Part shown: one piece after another, positions 19,458 to 27,143 of the stretch
How the letters are laid out: each line of letters begins with the position of its first letter
Position numbering within the stretch: the stretch's first letter is position 1
Assembly (NCBI RefSeq): GCF_025452195.1
Contig: NZ_CP104973.1
Span: forward strand, 2,835,001 to 2,899,000
Origin: Phyllobacterium zundukense
GTDB lineage: Bacteria > Pseudomonadota > Alphaproteobacteria > Rhizobiales > Rhizobiaceae
Length of the DNA stretch: 64,000 bases
Direction: 5' to 3'
Translations under genes and position numbers: made by a program
Notes under the pieces: model-generated
What the model saw: only the letters and a program-made list of their open reading frames with translations
What the model was told of the DNA's origin: nothing
The model's database searches: none

Positions 19458-19637
19458 ATGAAACTCAAGTTTTTCCTACCGTTTGTTGCTCTCGCTGCAT
19501 TCACATTGGCGGGTTGTAACGACAAGCCGGCTGAAACCACAACGACCCCGCCGGCAACGACAACCGAACCCACAACACCAGCTCCAGCACCGACAACTCC
19601 CGCCCCGGATCCGGCAAAGCCAGCACCCGCCAACTAG
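19458..19637 (+). CDS. Small Pro/Thr-rich lipoprotein
   Basis: 59 residues. AGGAGG at 19445-19450 lies seven bases before ATG 19458 (a GTG one codon upstream is less well placed). Signal peptide MKLKFFLPFVALAAFTLAGC with lipobox LAGC, so the mature protein is lipidated on Cys20 and only about 40 residues long. The rest is low-complexity (TTTTPPATTTEPTTPAPAP...), which suggests an extended, unfolded surface or periplasmic tether. It has its own terminator. Function unknown. Confidence 0.85.
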   Translation: MKLKFFLPFVALAAFTLAGCNDKPAETTTTPPATTTEPTTPAPAPTTPAPDPAKPAPAN

Positions 19638-19657
19638 CGCGGTCCGCAACAAATCAG

Positions 19658-19688
19658 ACGGCCAGCTCACCCGGAGTTGGCCGTTTTC
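19658..19688 (+). terminator. Intrinsic terminator of the small lipoprotein gene
   Basis: 10-bp stem ACGGCCAGCT / AGTTGGCCGT with one G-U pair and a 7-nt loop, followed by TTTTCTG, 21 bases after the stop codon. Confidence 0.85.
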
Positions 19689-19755
19689 TGTTGCAAGCAA
19701 ACATCGCGGGATGAGAGCTTTTGCAAGCAAGCAATTGAATTTTCGAGAAAAAACC

Positions 19756-19830
19756 TGGTACGCCCAAGGGGAATCGAACCCCTGTTTGCGCCGTGAAAGG
19801 GCGCCGTCCTAACCGCTAGACGATGGGCGC
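19756..19830 (-). tRNA. tRNA-Glu (anticodon TTC)
   Basis: Minus-strand cloverleaf with acceptor GCGCCCA paired to TGGGCGT (last pair G-U), D-arm TCTAGCGGTTAGGA, anticodon loop CTTTCAC holding TTC, and T-arm AGGGGTTCGATTCCCCT. CCA is encoded at 19758-19756. Length 75 nt, no variable arm. Confidence 0.97.
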
Positions 19831-19845
19831 CGCTCGGTTAAGCGG

Positions 19846-19874
19846 CTTATAGTGAAACAGTTTTTGCGCCGCAA
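19846..19874 (-). promoter_or_regulatory. Probable promoter of tRNA-Glu
   Basis: Minus strand TTGCGG (19874-19869) and TATAAG (19851-19846) separated by 17 bases, about 16-20 bases ahead of the mature tRNA. The -10 is good, the -35 moderate. Confidence 0.45.
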
Positions 19875-19977
19875 GCCCATAAAGCGTTCTTTTTTCGAAA
19901 AAGTGCAGTTTGTGGCCATCGATCAACCAGCGTTGGTGCCCTGCGACCCTGCGGGGACAGCATTTTGTGCTGAATGC

Positions 19978-21288
19978 TCAGCCAGCCCTGCGTGTACAGC
20001 GCCAGTTCCAATCCCGGGTTGGTCCAATATCGACGTGAACTGATTCGGTGTGACAATAGGTACCGACACCGCCTCGTCCGGCCATCGAGCGGGCGAAATT
20101 GGCCAATTCCCACTTGGAAACCCCGGGGACTTGTATGTCTGCTGCAGCGCAAGACATGTGCAGCGACGCCTTCGCGCCGTTAACAAGCCGGTTGTAGGGC
20201 GGGCTACGATAGCCCGACGTCACAATCACGGACTTGCCGTATCTGCGTTCGATTGATTTGAGCATGCCGACGAGTTGCGGCTTCAGGCAGGCAACCTGGA
20301 CATTTTCGCGCTGAACCTTGAGACCGTTGGGCGCGAGACGAGCGAGGCCCGCGGCCGAAGCAAGGATCACTGGAGCTGCCGCGGCTTCAACATCGTCATC
20401 GTCATAAAGACTGTCGCGCTGCATGATCTGGATGCCCGCATTGGGCCGCACGCCCGGGAGTGAGGATGACACATATTGGGTCTGGTTGGCGAAAGAGCTG
20501 GCAGCGGGCAGTGCTGATGCTGTCTCGACCGGCGTATCGACTGCTCGCAGTTTCGGTCGCGATTTTGGTTCAATGACGGCGACCAGGCGCTTTCCGGCCG
20601 GCTTCGAAAGATTATTGGAGAACAGCCGCATGAGCGCGCCATTGTTCTTTGCGGCCGTCGCCGGACGCGTCGTTTCAGGTGCAATGCCTTGCTCCGGGGA
20701 TGCGGGAGCATCAGTCTTGGCTGCGGTCTTGTCTGCATCAGCTGCCGGAACCTCTGCAGCTTGCTGCTGGGTTTTTTTCGGCTGAATGTCGCCTTCGCCC
20801 CGCATCGGATTTCCAAACAGCGACGTCTTGACGGGCGCTGCAGCTGTTGCCGCGCTTGCAACCTGCGTCTCTCCAGTATTGGCAGGAGTGCTCGAACCGA
20901 AAAGTGATGTTTTGACGGGCGCCGCCTGTGTCGGAGCAGCTGTGGCCGCGGTTTGCTGTTCTGCGTTTTTCTGGGCTTCTGTAGCAGCCGTAACTGGCAA
21001 CGCCTTGCCATTTGTAGGTTTGGCGGTTTGACTTATGGCCTGAAGAGCATTTGGCTCAGCGCTCCCGGCCAGAGCCAATGCTTCGGGGGTTATCGCTTGG
21101 GTGCCGCCGGACGGCATCGCGCTCTCGGTCGTGTGTGTTGTGGCATCGCTGGAGGGAGCCAGGGCAGCAGTAGCACCGGGGCTTGAGACCGTCGAGGTGC
21201 ACGATGTAGCAGTCATGGCGGAAAGCACAATGACGCATGCAACCGTACTCGCCCGAAGGCCATAAACTGAAGCTGGCAGTAATTTCAA
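19978..21288 (-). CDS. YcbK/DUF882-like M15 peptidase, exported
   Basis: 436 residues. N-terminal signal sequence (MKLLPASVYGLRASTVACVIVLSAMTATSC) that ends in a Cys, possibly a lipobox variant. Residues 30-300 are low-complexity, Ala/Thr/Pro-rich, with the motif APVKTSLFG present twice (about residues 122 and 151). The C-terminal ~110 residues form a D-Ala-D-Ala carboxypeptidase-like domain: SGYRSPPYNRLV, SLHMSCAAADIQ (His...Asp ligands) and TESVHVDIGPTRDWNW (His-x-Asp). Members act on peptidoglycan cross-links or stems; this one likely sits in the periplasm with the long linker spanning the wall. Monocistronic, with a promoter in 21289-21400. Confidence 0.85.
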   Translation of the reverse strand: MKLLPASVYGLRASTVACVIVLSAMTATSCTSTVSSPGATAALAPSSDATTHTTESAMPSGGTQAITPEALALAGSAEPNALQAISQTAKPTNGKALPVTAATEAQKNAEQQTAATAAPTQAAPVKTSLFGSSTPANTGETQVASAATAAAPVKTSLFGNPMRGEGDIQPKKTQQQAAEVPAADADKTAAKTDAPASPEQGIAPETTRPATAAKNNGALMRLFSNNLSKPAGKRLVAVIEPKSRPKLRAVDTPVETASALPAASSFANQTQYVSSSLPGVRPNAGIQIMQRDSLYDDDDVEAAAAPVILASAAGLARLAPNGLKVQRENVQVACLKPQLVGMLKSIERRYGKSVIVTSGYRSPPYNRLVNGAKASLHMSCAAADIQVPGVSKWELANFARSMAGRGGVGTYCHTESVHVDIGPTRDWNWRCTRRAG

Positions 21289-21537
21289 CGATTCCCCCGT
21301 CTCGTCTTTTCCGGCCGTGTAGTGTTCAGTCCGGTCCGCTTTTATAAGAGCAGAAAGCTCGCGAAGTTCTATTGAAGTGCAAATAACACCGGCAGAGAGT
21401 CGCCAGAGTTAATGAACTTTTGTCATATGCACAAGGTATCAAGTATAGGTAGAATGAGGCGAAAACGTGATTGGCCACTTTCTCGCCATTGTCCTTACGT
21501 GTTCTTTAGGGTTTTCCACGGTCACAAATCGACTGCT
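21289..21537. other. Intergenic region upstream of the M15-like gene and downstream of phaC
   Basis: About 250 bases with no gene supported. It must contain the promoter of the M15-like peptidase gene and the 3' end of phaC. No clear intrinsic terminator is visible. Confidence 0.5.
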
Positions 21538-23358
21538 TTAAACACGCACGCGGACATATGTTCCGGGCGCTTCGGCGAGAATCTCCATATGATTTTCGCC
21601 CGGTTTGCGTGCGGGAACGCGTGCACCATCCTGCGCTTCGATCCATTTCTCCCAATGATTCCACCAGGAACCGGGATGTTCTTTCGCCTTTGCCAGCCAT
21701 TCATCGAATGCGCCGATTGGCTTGCCGCCGGTCCAATATTGATACTTGTTCTTGGCAGGCGGATTGACGACGCCCGCTATATGACCTGAACCCGACATGA
21801 CATAGGTGATATCCCCGCCGAAATAGCGACAGCCCGTGAACACGGAAAGTGCGGGGGCGATATGATCTTCCTTGGCCGCGAGATTATAGATCGGGATTTT
21901 GACATCGGCGAGCGAGAGATTCTCTCCAGCGAGCTGCATCATGCCACGCACGAGATTGTTGTCGAGATAGCAATTGCGCAGATAGTAAGAATGGTTTGCC
22001 GCGCTCATCCTTGTGGCATCGGCGTTCCAGTAGAGCAGGTCAAACGGCACGGGATCACGGCCGCGCATATAATTGTTGACCACATAGGGCCATATCAGGT
22101 CGCCGGAGCGGAGCATGTTGAAGGCCGTCGCCATGCGCGTTCCGTCCAGGTAGCCTTCCGCCGACATTGCTTTTTCCAGCGCCTGGATTTGATCTTCGTC
22201 GACGAAGACCTTGAGATCGCCGGCATGAGTGAAATCCACCTGCGTCGTAAAAAGGGTGGCACTCTTGATTCGCTCTTCGCCTTCCTTGGCAAAGAGGGCG
22301 AGGGCAGCGCTCAAGAGTGTTCCGCCAACGCAGTAGCCGATGGCATTCACGGCTTTTTCACCCGTGGCTTTCTCGACCGTATCGAGCCCAAAACGCAAGC
22401 CTTCATTGATATAGGCTGTCCAGTCCTTCATGGCGTGGCGATGGTCGGGATTGACCCACGAAATCACGAACACCGTGTGGCCGTGTTCCACCGCCCATTT
22501 GATAAAGGATTTCTCGGGGTTCAGATCGAGAATGTAGAATTTGTTGATCCATGGCGGGCAAATCAGGAGAGGGCGCTTGAACACCTCTTTTGTGGCTGGC
22601 TCGTACTGGATGATCTCCGCGACTTCGCTGCGGGCGATAACCTTGCCCGGAGTGGTGGCGACATTGTCGCCGAGTGCAAACTTCGTAAGGTCGGACTGAC
22701 GCAGGCGAAGGTCGCCGCCTCCGGCGACGATGTCTTCGGCCAGCATCTTCATGCCGCGAACGAGATTTTCGCCATTACTGGCGACGGTTTCCTTGTAAAG
22801 CTCCGGGTTGGTCAGGAGAAAGTTGCTCGGCGACGCCGCCGTGGTGATTTGCTTGACGTAAAATGCCGCCTTGTGCCGCGTATGATCGTCGAGTCCTTCG
22901 GCGTTTTCGACAAGATCCCCCGCCCAACGCGCTGTAACGAGATAGGCCTGCTTGAGAAAATCGAAAAAGGCATTCTTGCCCCAGTCTTCATCGGCGAAAC
23001 GCTTGTCACCCTTGTCTGGTGTGACAATGTCCTCCACCTCTTCCCCGCTCATGCGGCGAATGGAATTCGACCAGATCACCATATAGCTTGAAAAAAGTTT
23101 GGTCTGCGCTTCAAGGGCGCGGGCCGGCTCGGACAGCCAATATTCCGAGACTTTTGAAAGTGTCTTCACCACGTCCGTGATGGGATCGGCGAGCGTGTCA
23201 CGCTTCAGGCCTTTTTCGCGCGGTTCGACCCAGGCGGAAGCCGCCTTTCCAGCCTGCTCGATCATATGGGCGACATTGCGCGCAAAAGCTTCCGGATCCT
23301 TGACGACATAGTTATCAAGGTTCGGGGTCTTGCCGCTCTTATCGCCTTGATTATCCAT
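21538..23358 (-). CDS. phaC: Class I poly(3-hydroxyalkanoate) synthase
   Basis: 606 residues, full class I length. It polymerises 3-hydroxyacyl-CoA into PHA granules in the cytoplasm. N-terminal PhaC_N domain (about 90-260), then the alpha/beta-hydrolase core. The lipase-like box GYCVGG places the nucleophile at Cys343; the catalytic Asp is in AAKEDHIAP and the His in GSGHIAGVVNPP; the conserved PPWINKFYILDL and NPDHRHAMKDW blocks are present. No phaA, phaB, phaZ or phasin lies beside it in this window; the divergent lipoprotein at 23477 is unrelated. Confidence 0.97.
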   Translation of the reverse strand: MDNQGDKSGKTPNLDNYVVKDPEAFARNVAHMIEQAGKAASAWVEPREKGLKRDTLADPITDVVKTLSKVSEYWLSEPARALEAQTKLFSSYMVIWSNSIRRMSGEEVEDIVTPDKGDKRFADEDWGKNAFFDFLKQAYLVTARWAGDLVENAEGLDDHTRHKAAFYVKQITTAASPSNFLLTNPELYKETVASNGENLVRGMKMLAEDIVAGGGDLRLRQSDLTKFALGDNVATTPGKVIARSEVAEIIQYEPATKEVFKRPLLICPPWINKFYILDLNPEKSFIKWAVEHGHTVFVISWVNPDHRHAMKDWTAYINEGLRFGLDTVEKATGEKAVNAIGYCVGGTLLSAALALFAKEGEERIKSATLFTTQVDFTHAGDLKVFVDEDQIQALEKAMSAEGYLDGTRMATAFNMLRSGDLIWPYVVNNYMRGRDPVPFDLLYWNADATRMSAANHSYYLRNCYLDNNLVRGMMQLAGENLSLADVKIPIYNLAAKEDHIAPALSVFTGCRYFGGDITYVMSGSGHIAGVVNPPAKNKYQYWTGGKPIGAFDEWLAKAKEHPGSWWNHWEKWIEAQDGARVPARKPGENHMEILAEAPGTYVRVRV

Positions 23359-23476
23359 GCAGTCGCTTCCTCCCGTCGATGCGCGATATTGACATCATAT
23401 CACAAATCGGTGCTATCCCTCTAAAGTGCAATTGTTACGACAATGATGAAATCGTTTTTCGCAGTCAGGACACATA

Positions 23477-23836
23477 ATGAACATTTCGCTCAAAAACATT
23501 ATGCGCTTTTCTGTTGGCGCCATTCTCATTGCCGGCCTTGGTGCCTGCGCCAGTCCGGCCCCGGCGCCCATGTCCAATTCGCCTCTGACCGGGCCTGTGA
23601 ATACCGGTGCCTATCCCCATTTCACACCTGATCCAAAAGGCGAGACCACTCAGTTCACGCCGGAAGAAAAGAATGCGCTGCGATCAAGGCTTTCGGTCGC
23701 CAAGTCTGGACAAGCCGGCCCGTCCTCGGATCCCGCTGTCGCAGCCCGCAGGCAAGCCGACATGCAACTGCTGAAAAAACAGCAGGAAGCTGATCTGAAG
23801 GAGATTGAGGGCAAGTCGTCGTCCACGCCCCAGTGA
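23477..23836 (+). CDS. Small lipoprotein, unknown function
   Basis: 119 residues from ATG 23477. Signal peptide MNISLKNIMRFSVGAILIAGLGAC with lipobox LGAC, then a proline-rich stretch, and a charged C-terminal half (RRQADMQLLKKQQEADLKEIEGK) likely to form a helix or short coiled coil. No known domain is recognised. Divergent from phaC with about 118 bases between; both promoters must be there. Confidence 0.8.
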   Translation: MNISLKNIMRFSVGAILIAGLGACASPAPAPMSNSPLTGPVNTGAYPHFTPDPKGETTQFTPEEKNALRSRLSVAKSGQAGPSSDPAVAARRQADMQLLKKQQEADLKEIEGKSSSTPQ

Positions 23837-23913
23837 TCTCGTTTCACTTGCACGCTGGATCATGCGGAAATCGCGGATAAGTTGGCCTTCTTTTCCGGAT
23901 GGCATTGCCGCTG

Positions 23914-24075
23914 TGCGTGGTTCGACAAGCTCACCATGAGGGACGTGGGTTGATTGCAGCGAGCCAGAAGCAGCAACGTTGATGCCTGTCTCGACGCCGC
24001 CGGTTGTCGTGCAGCCCACCCAACTCCCTCATGGTGAGCCTCATCCTGAGCTTGTCGAAGGGCGAACCACGCACA
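23914..24075. repeat. Inverted pair of REP-like palindromic repeats
   Basis: One copy of the TGCGTGGTTCGACAAGC...TCACCATGAGGGA element at 23914-23945 and an inverted copy at 24026-24075 (CCCTCATGGTGAG...CTTGTCGAAGGGCGAACCACGCA). The same element recurs at 32526-32576 and 61244-61386. The first copy lacks the internal CCCTTCGACAAGCTCAGGATGAG extension. The pair could form a large stem in the spacer between the lipoprotein and aminotransferase genes. Confidence 0.85.
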
Positions 24076-24214
24076 GCAGCATTGCCATCCGGCAAAATCC
24101 ACGCCCTCAAAACCTGAGCTATAGACCAGATACCCGCAATGATTGCTCGACCCTCGTGTTGTTTCGGTGTATAGCGCACGCCCATAACGAACCCTTTTAA
24201 CCGGACCCAACCCT

Positions 24215-25432
24215 ATGGAAGAATTTCATAAAGTTCGCCGCCTGCCACCTTACGTTTTCGAACAGGTCAATCGCCTGAAGGCAAGCGCGCGAGCGGCGGG
24301 TGCGGACATTATCGATCTCGGCATGGGCAATCCGGATCTGCCGACACCACAGAGTATCGTCGACAAGCTGTGCGAAGCTGTCCAGGATCCGCGCACGCAT
24401 CGTTATTCGTCGTCAAAGGGTATCCCGGGTTTGCGCCGCGCGCAGGCGGCCTATTACGACCGCCGGTTCGGCGTCAAGCTCAATCCCGACACGCAAGTCG
24501 TTGCGACGCTGGGCTCGAAGGAGGGCTTTGCCAATATGGCGCAGGCCATCACCGCTCCCGGCGATGTGGTGCTTTGCCCGGACCCGACTTATCCCATTCA
24601 TGCTTTCGGCTTCATCATGTCGGGCGGTGTCGTCCGCTCGATCCCCGCACTGCCCGATGACCAATTCATTCCGGCACTGGAGCGCGGTGTCCGCCATTCC
24701 ATTCCGAAGCCTTTGGCGCTGATTCTGAACTATCCGTCCAATCCGACCGCGCATGTTGCGTCGCTGGATTTCTACAAGGATGTGGTGGCATTTGCCCGCA
24801 AGAATGAGATCATCATTCTGTCGGATCTGGCCTATTCGGAAATCTATTTCGACGGTGTGCCACCTCCCTCCATCTTGCAGGTTCCCGGCGCGATCGACGT
24901 CGCGGTTGAATTCACCTCCATGTCCAAGACCTTCTCCATGCCCGGTTGGCGCATGGGATTTGCGGTCGGCAACGAGCGGCTGATTTCGGCGCTGACCCGC
25001 GTCAAATCCTATCTCGACTATGGCGCGTTCACGCCTATCCAGGTTGCAGCTGCCTCGGCATTGAATGGCGACGGCTCGGATATCGCGGAGGTGCGCAATG
25101 TTTACAGGCATCGCCGCGACGTGCTGGTGGAGAGCTTTGGCCGTGCCGGCTGGGATATACCCGCACCAGCTGCGACCATGTTCGCCTGGGCACCTATCCC
25201 GGAGAAGTTCCGCAGCCTCGGTTCGCTGGAGTTCTCCAAGCTCCTGATCGAACATGCCGATGTCGCCGTCGCGCCTGGCATCGGCTTCGGTGAGCACGGC
25301 GATGATTATATCCGCGTTGCGCTTGTCGAGAATGAGCATCGCATTCGTCAGGCCGCCCGCAATCTCAAGCGGTTTCTTTCAACCGCGGAAGAGAAATTGC
25401 ATAACGTTATTTCGTTGAATGCGCATCGCTAA
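24215..25432 (+). CDS. Class I/II PLP aminotransferase, AlaC-like
   Basis: 405 residues, fold type I. It begins MEEFHKVRRLPPYVFEQVNRLK and carries DLGMGNPDLPTP, PDPTYPIH, LNYPSNPT (Asn/Pro cofactor contacts), SDLAYSEIYF and the PLP lysine in SMSKTFSMPGWRMG, with the substrate Arg in DYIRVALV. These blocks match the AlaC (glutamate-pyruvate aminotransferase) branch, as I recall it from E. coli AlaC. Other names used for the branch are aspartate or LL-diaminopimelate aminotransferase. It precedes hom, separated by a palindromic repeat; the order aminotransferase-hom-glpX-recJ is common in Rhizobiales. Confidence 0.88.
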   Translation: MEEFHKVRRLPPYVFEQVNRLKASARAAGADIIDLGMGNPDLPTPQSIVDKLCEAVQDPRTHRYSSSKGIPGLRRAQAAYYDRRFGVKLNPDTQVVATLGSKEGFANMAQAITAPGDVVLCPDPTYPIHAFGFIMSGGVVRSIPALPDDQFIPALERGVRHSIPKPLALILNYPSNPTAHVASLDFYKDVVAFARKNEIIILSDLAYSEIYFDGVPPPSILQVPGAIDVAVEFTSMSKTFSMPGWRMGFAVGNERLISALTRVKSYLDYGAFTPIQVAAASALNGDGSDIAEVRNVYRHRRDVLVESFGRAGWDIPAPAATMFAWAPIPEKFRSLGSLEFSKLLIEHADVAVAPGIGFGEHGDDYIRVALVENEHRIRQAARNLKRFLSTAEEKLHNVISLNAHR

Positions 25433-25574
25433 GAGCCCGTGTTGAAACTCTACTGCGGCGGCCATCTGACGCGATTTTCTGCGCTTCCGGTGCTCACGTA
25501 CTTTATGTACGCTGCGCTCCGGTTCTCGAAAACCACGCCATCTGACTCGCCGCAGCGACTTTCAAAACGAGCTC
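25433..25574. repeat. 142-bp palindromic intergenic repeat, copy 1
   Basis: It starts one base after nothing but the aminotransferase stop. Ends are inverted repeats (GAGCCCGT / ACGAGCTC, one mismatch), with inner arms CTGCGGCG / CGCCGCAG and a centre GTACTTTATGTAC. About 85 percent alike by eye to the element at 47495-47638; a lone right end is at 42723-42752. It resembles the short palindromic Bru-RS-like repeats described in Brucella (recalled, not checked). Confidence 0.85.
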
Positions 25575-25591
25575 CCAGCGGGTTGCTGGCA

Positions 25592-25636
25592 CTGAAATTT
25601 TCGGCGCCTTTCGGCGCCGTCTCAATGAAAATTCAG
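25592..25636 (+). promoter_or_regulatory. Leader hairpin overlapping the hom ribosome binding site
   Basis: An inner perfect stem GGCGCC-TTTC-GGCGCC (25603-25618) sits in an outer stem CTGAAATTTTC / GAAAATTCAG (25592-25602 / 25627-25636; one bulged A). The 3' arm abuts AGGGA, the probable Shine-Dalgarno, 12 bases before the hom ATG. It could hinder translation or be a processed 3' end of the upstream message. No T-run follows, so it is not a typical terminator. Confidence 0.4.
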
Positions 25637-25648
25637 GGAATTTGAATA

Positions 25649-26966
25649 ATGAGTGAAGCGCTGCGCGTGGGAATCGCCGGACTGGGTACTGTTGGTGCCT
25701 CGGTTTTGAAAATATTGCGTGACAAGGGTGAAATGCTCACTCGTCAGTGCGGCAAGGAAATCATCGTCACTGCCGTATCGGCGCGCGATCCAAAGCGCGA
25801 TCGCGGCGTCGATTTCTCGTCAGCGACCTGGTTCGATGATCCCGTTGCGCTGGCCAAGTCCAACAATATCGACGTTTTCATAGAACTGATCGGCGGCGAC
25901 GAAGGACCAGCGCGCGCCTCGGTCGAAGCCGCGCTGCGGTCCGGTCGGCACGTCGTCACCGCCAACAAAGCCCTTCTCGCCAAGCACGGCGTTTCGCTTG
26001 CGAAGATTGCGGAAGACAAGGGTGTGCTCCTGAATTTCGAAGCGGCGGTTGCCGGCGGTATCCCGGTGATCAAGGCTTTGCGCGAATCCCTGACAGGCAA
26101 TACGGTTTCACGCGTTTATGGCATCATGAACGGCACCTGCAATTATATCCTGACGAGGATGTGGGACGAGGGAATTTCCTTCGAGGATTGCCTCGCCGAT
26201 GCGCAGCGCCTCGGCTATGCGGAGGCTGATCCGACCTTCGACATCGAAGGCAACGACACGGCGCACAAGCTTGCGATCCTGACCAGTCTCGCTTTCGGTA
26301 CGCAAATTGCGGCCGACGATATCTATCTCGAAGGTATCAGCAATATTTCGCTGGCCGATATCAAGGCGGCCGACGAACTCGGCTATCGCATCAAGCTTTT
26401 GGGCGTAGCGCTCATGACCGAGAGCGGTATCGAACAGCGGGTGCATCCAACGATGGTGCCGGTCGAGATCGGTCATCGCGCAGGTGCACGGCGTCACCAA
26501 TGCGGTCGCGATCGAGACCGATCTTCTGGGCGAATTGCTTCTATCCGGGCCTGGGGCGGGTGGTGCGGCAACGGCGTCCGCCGTCATCGGTGATCTCGCT
26601 GATATTGCGAAAAGCCGGCCGGGCTTCCAGCATGGGCCGGTGTTTGGAACGCCGGCCAAAGCGCTTGCGCCGTATAAACGCGCCAAGATGCGTGCGCATG
26701 AAGGTGGTTACTTTATCCGCCTGACCGTACACGACCGGGCCGGTGTGTTCGCCGCCATCGCCAAACGCATGGCCGACAATGACATTTCGCTTGAATCGAT
26801 TGTTCAGCGGCAGAGCGCCACCGACCAGCCGGAAGCGACGAAAACAGTTATTCTCGTGACGCACGAGACGACCGAGGCTGCGGTGAAAAAGGCGCTCGAA
26901 GGTATAGTCAAGGATGGGCATGCGACCGACAAACCTCAGATGATCCGCATCGAGCGGGCGGGCTGA
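25649..26966 (+). pseudogene. hom: Homoserine dehydrogenase, interrupted by a single-base frameshift
   Basis: Encodes the NADP-dependent aspartate-semialdehyde to homoserine step for Met, Thr and Ile. The N-terminal frame (from ATG 25649) gives GIAGLGTVGASVLKIL (Rossmann), TANKALLA, NFEAAVAGGIPVIK and MNGTCNYILTRM, then loses homology after HPTMVPVE. The frame one base later resumes at once with VIAQVHGVTNAVAIETDLLGELL and runs through GPGAGGAATASAV and a C-terminal ACT domain (YFIRLTVHDRAGVFAAIAKRM) to the stop at 26966. The break is within about 26462-26475; deleting one base there restores a normal ~438-residue protein. Both halves look well conserved, so this is either a sequencing error or a very recent mutation causing auxotrophy. 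Confidence 0.93.
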
Positions 26967-27060
26967 AGCTGGTAAAAACTTCAGCTACAGCGTTTAATCG
27001 ATTAGCTTTTTCGGCAATGCCGTTTTCTTGTCGCGCAGGTCTTGCCGCTGCGTTTCGACT

Positions 27061-27090
27061 TTGACAAAAGGTTTGCATAGCAATGCTATG
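27061..27090 (+). promoter_or_regulatory. glpX promoter with overlapping palindromic operator
   Basis: TTGACA at 27061-27066, 17-base spacer and TGCTAT at 27084-27089 form a likely sigma-70 promoter 54 bases before the glpX ATG. The perfect 15-bp palindrome CATAGCA-A-TGCTATG (27076-27090) covers the -10 and much of the spacer, as a repressor site would. Confidence 0.55.
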
Positions 27091-27143
27091 GAAGGCCGTA
27101 TTCGTCCGGAGTATGGCAGGTCCACACCAACGCAGGGATTACT

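Noticed and set aside
21289..23400. PHA operon with phaA/phaB/phaR
   Set aside because: Only phaC is present; the divergent neighbour is an unrelated lipoprotein.
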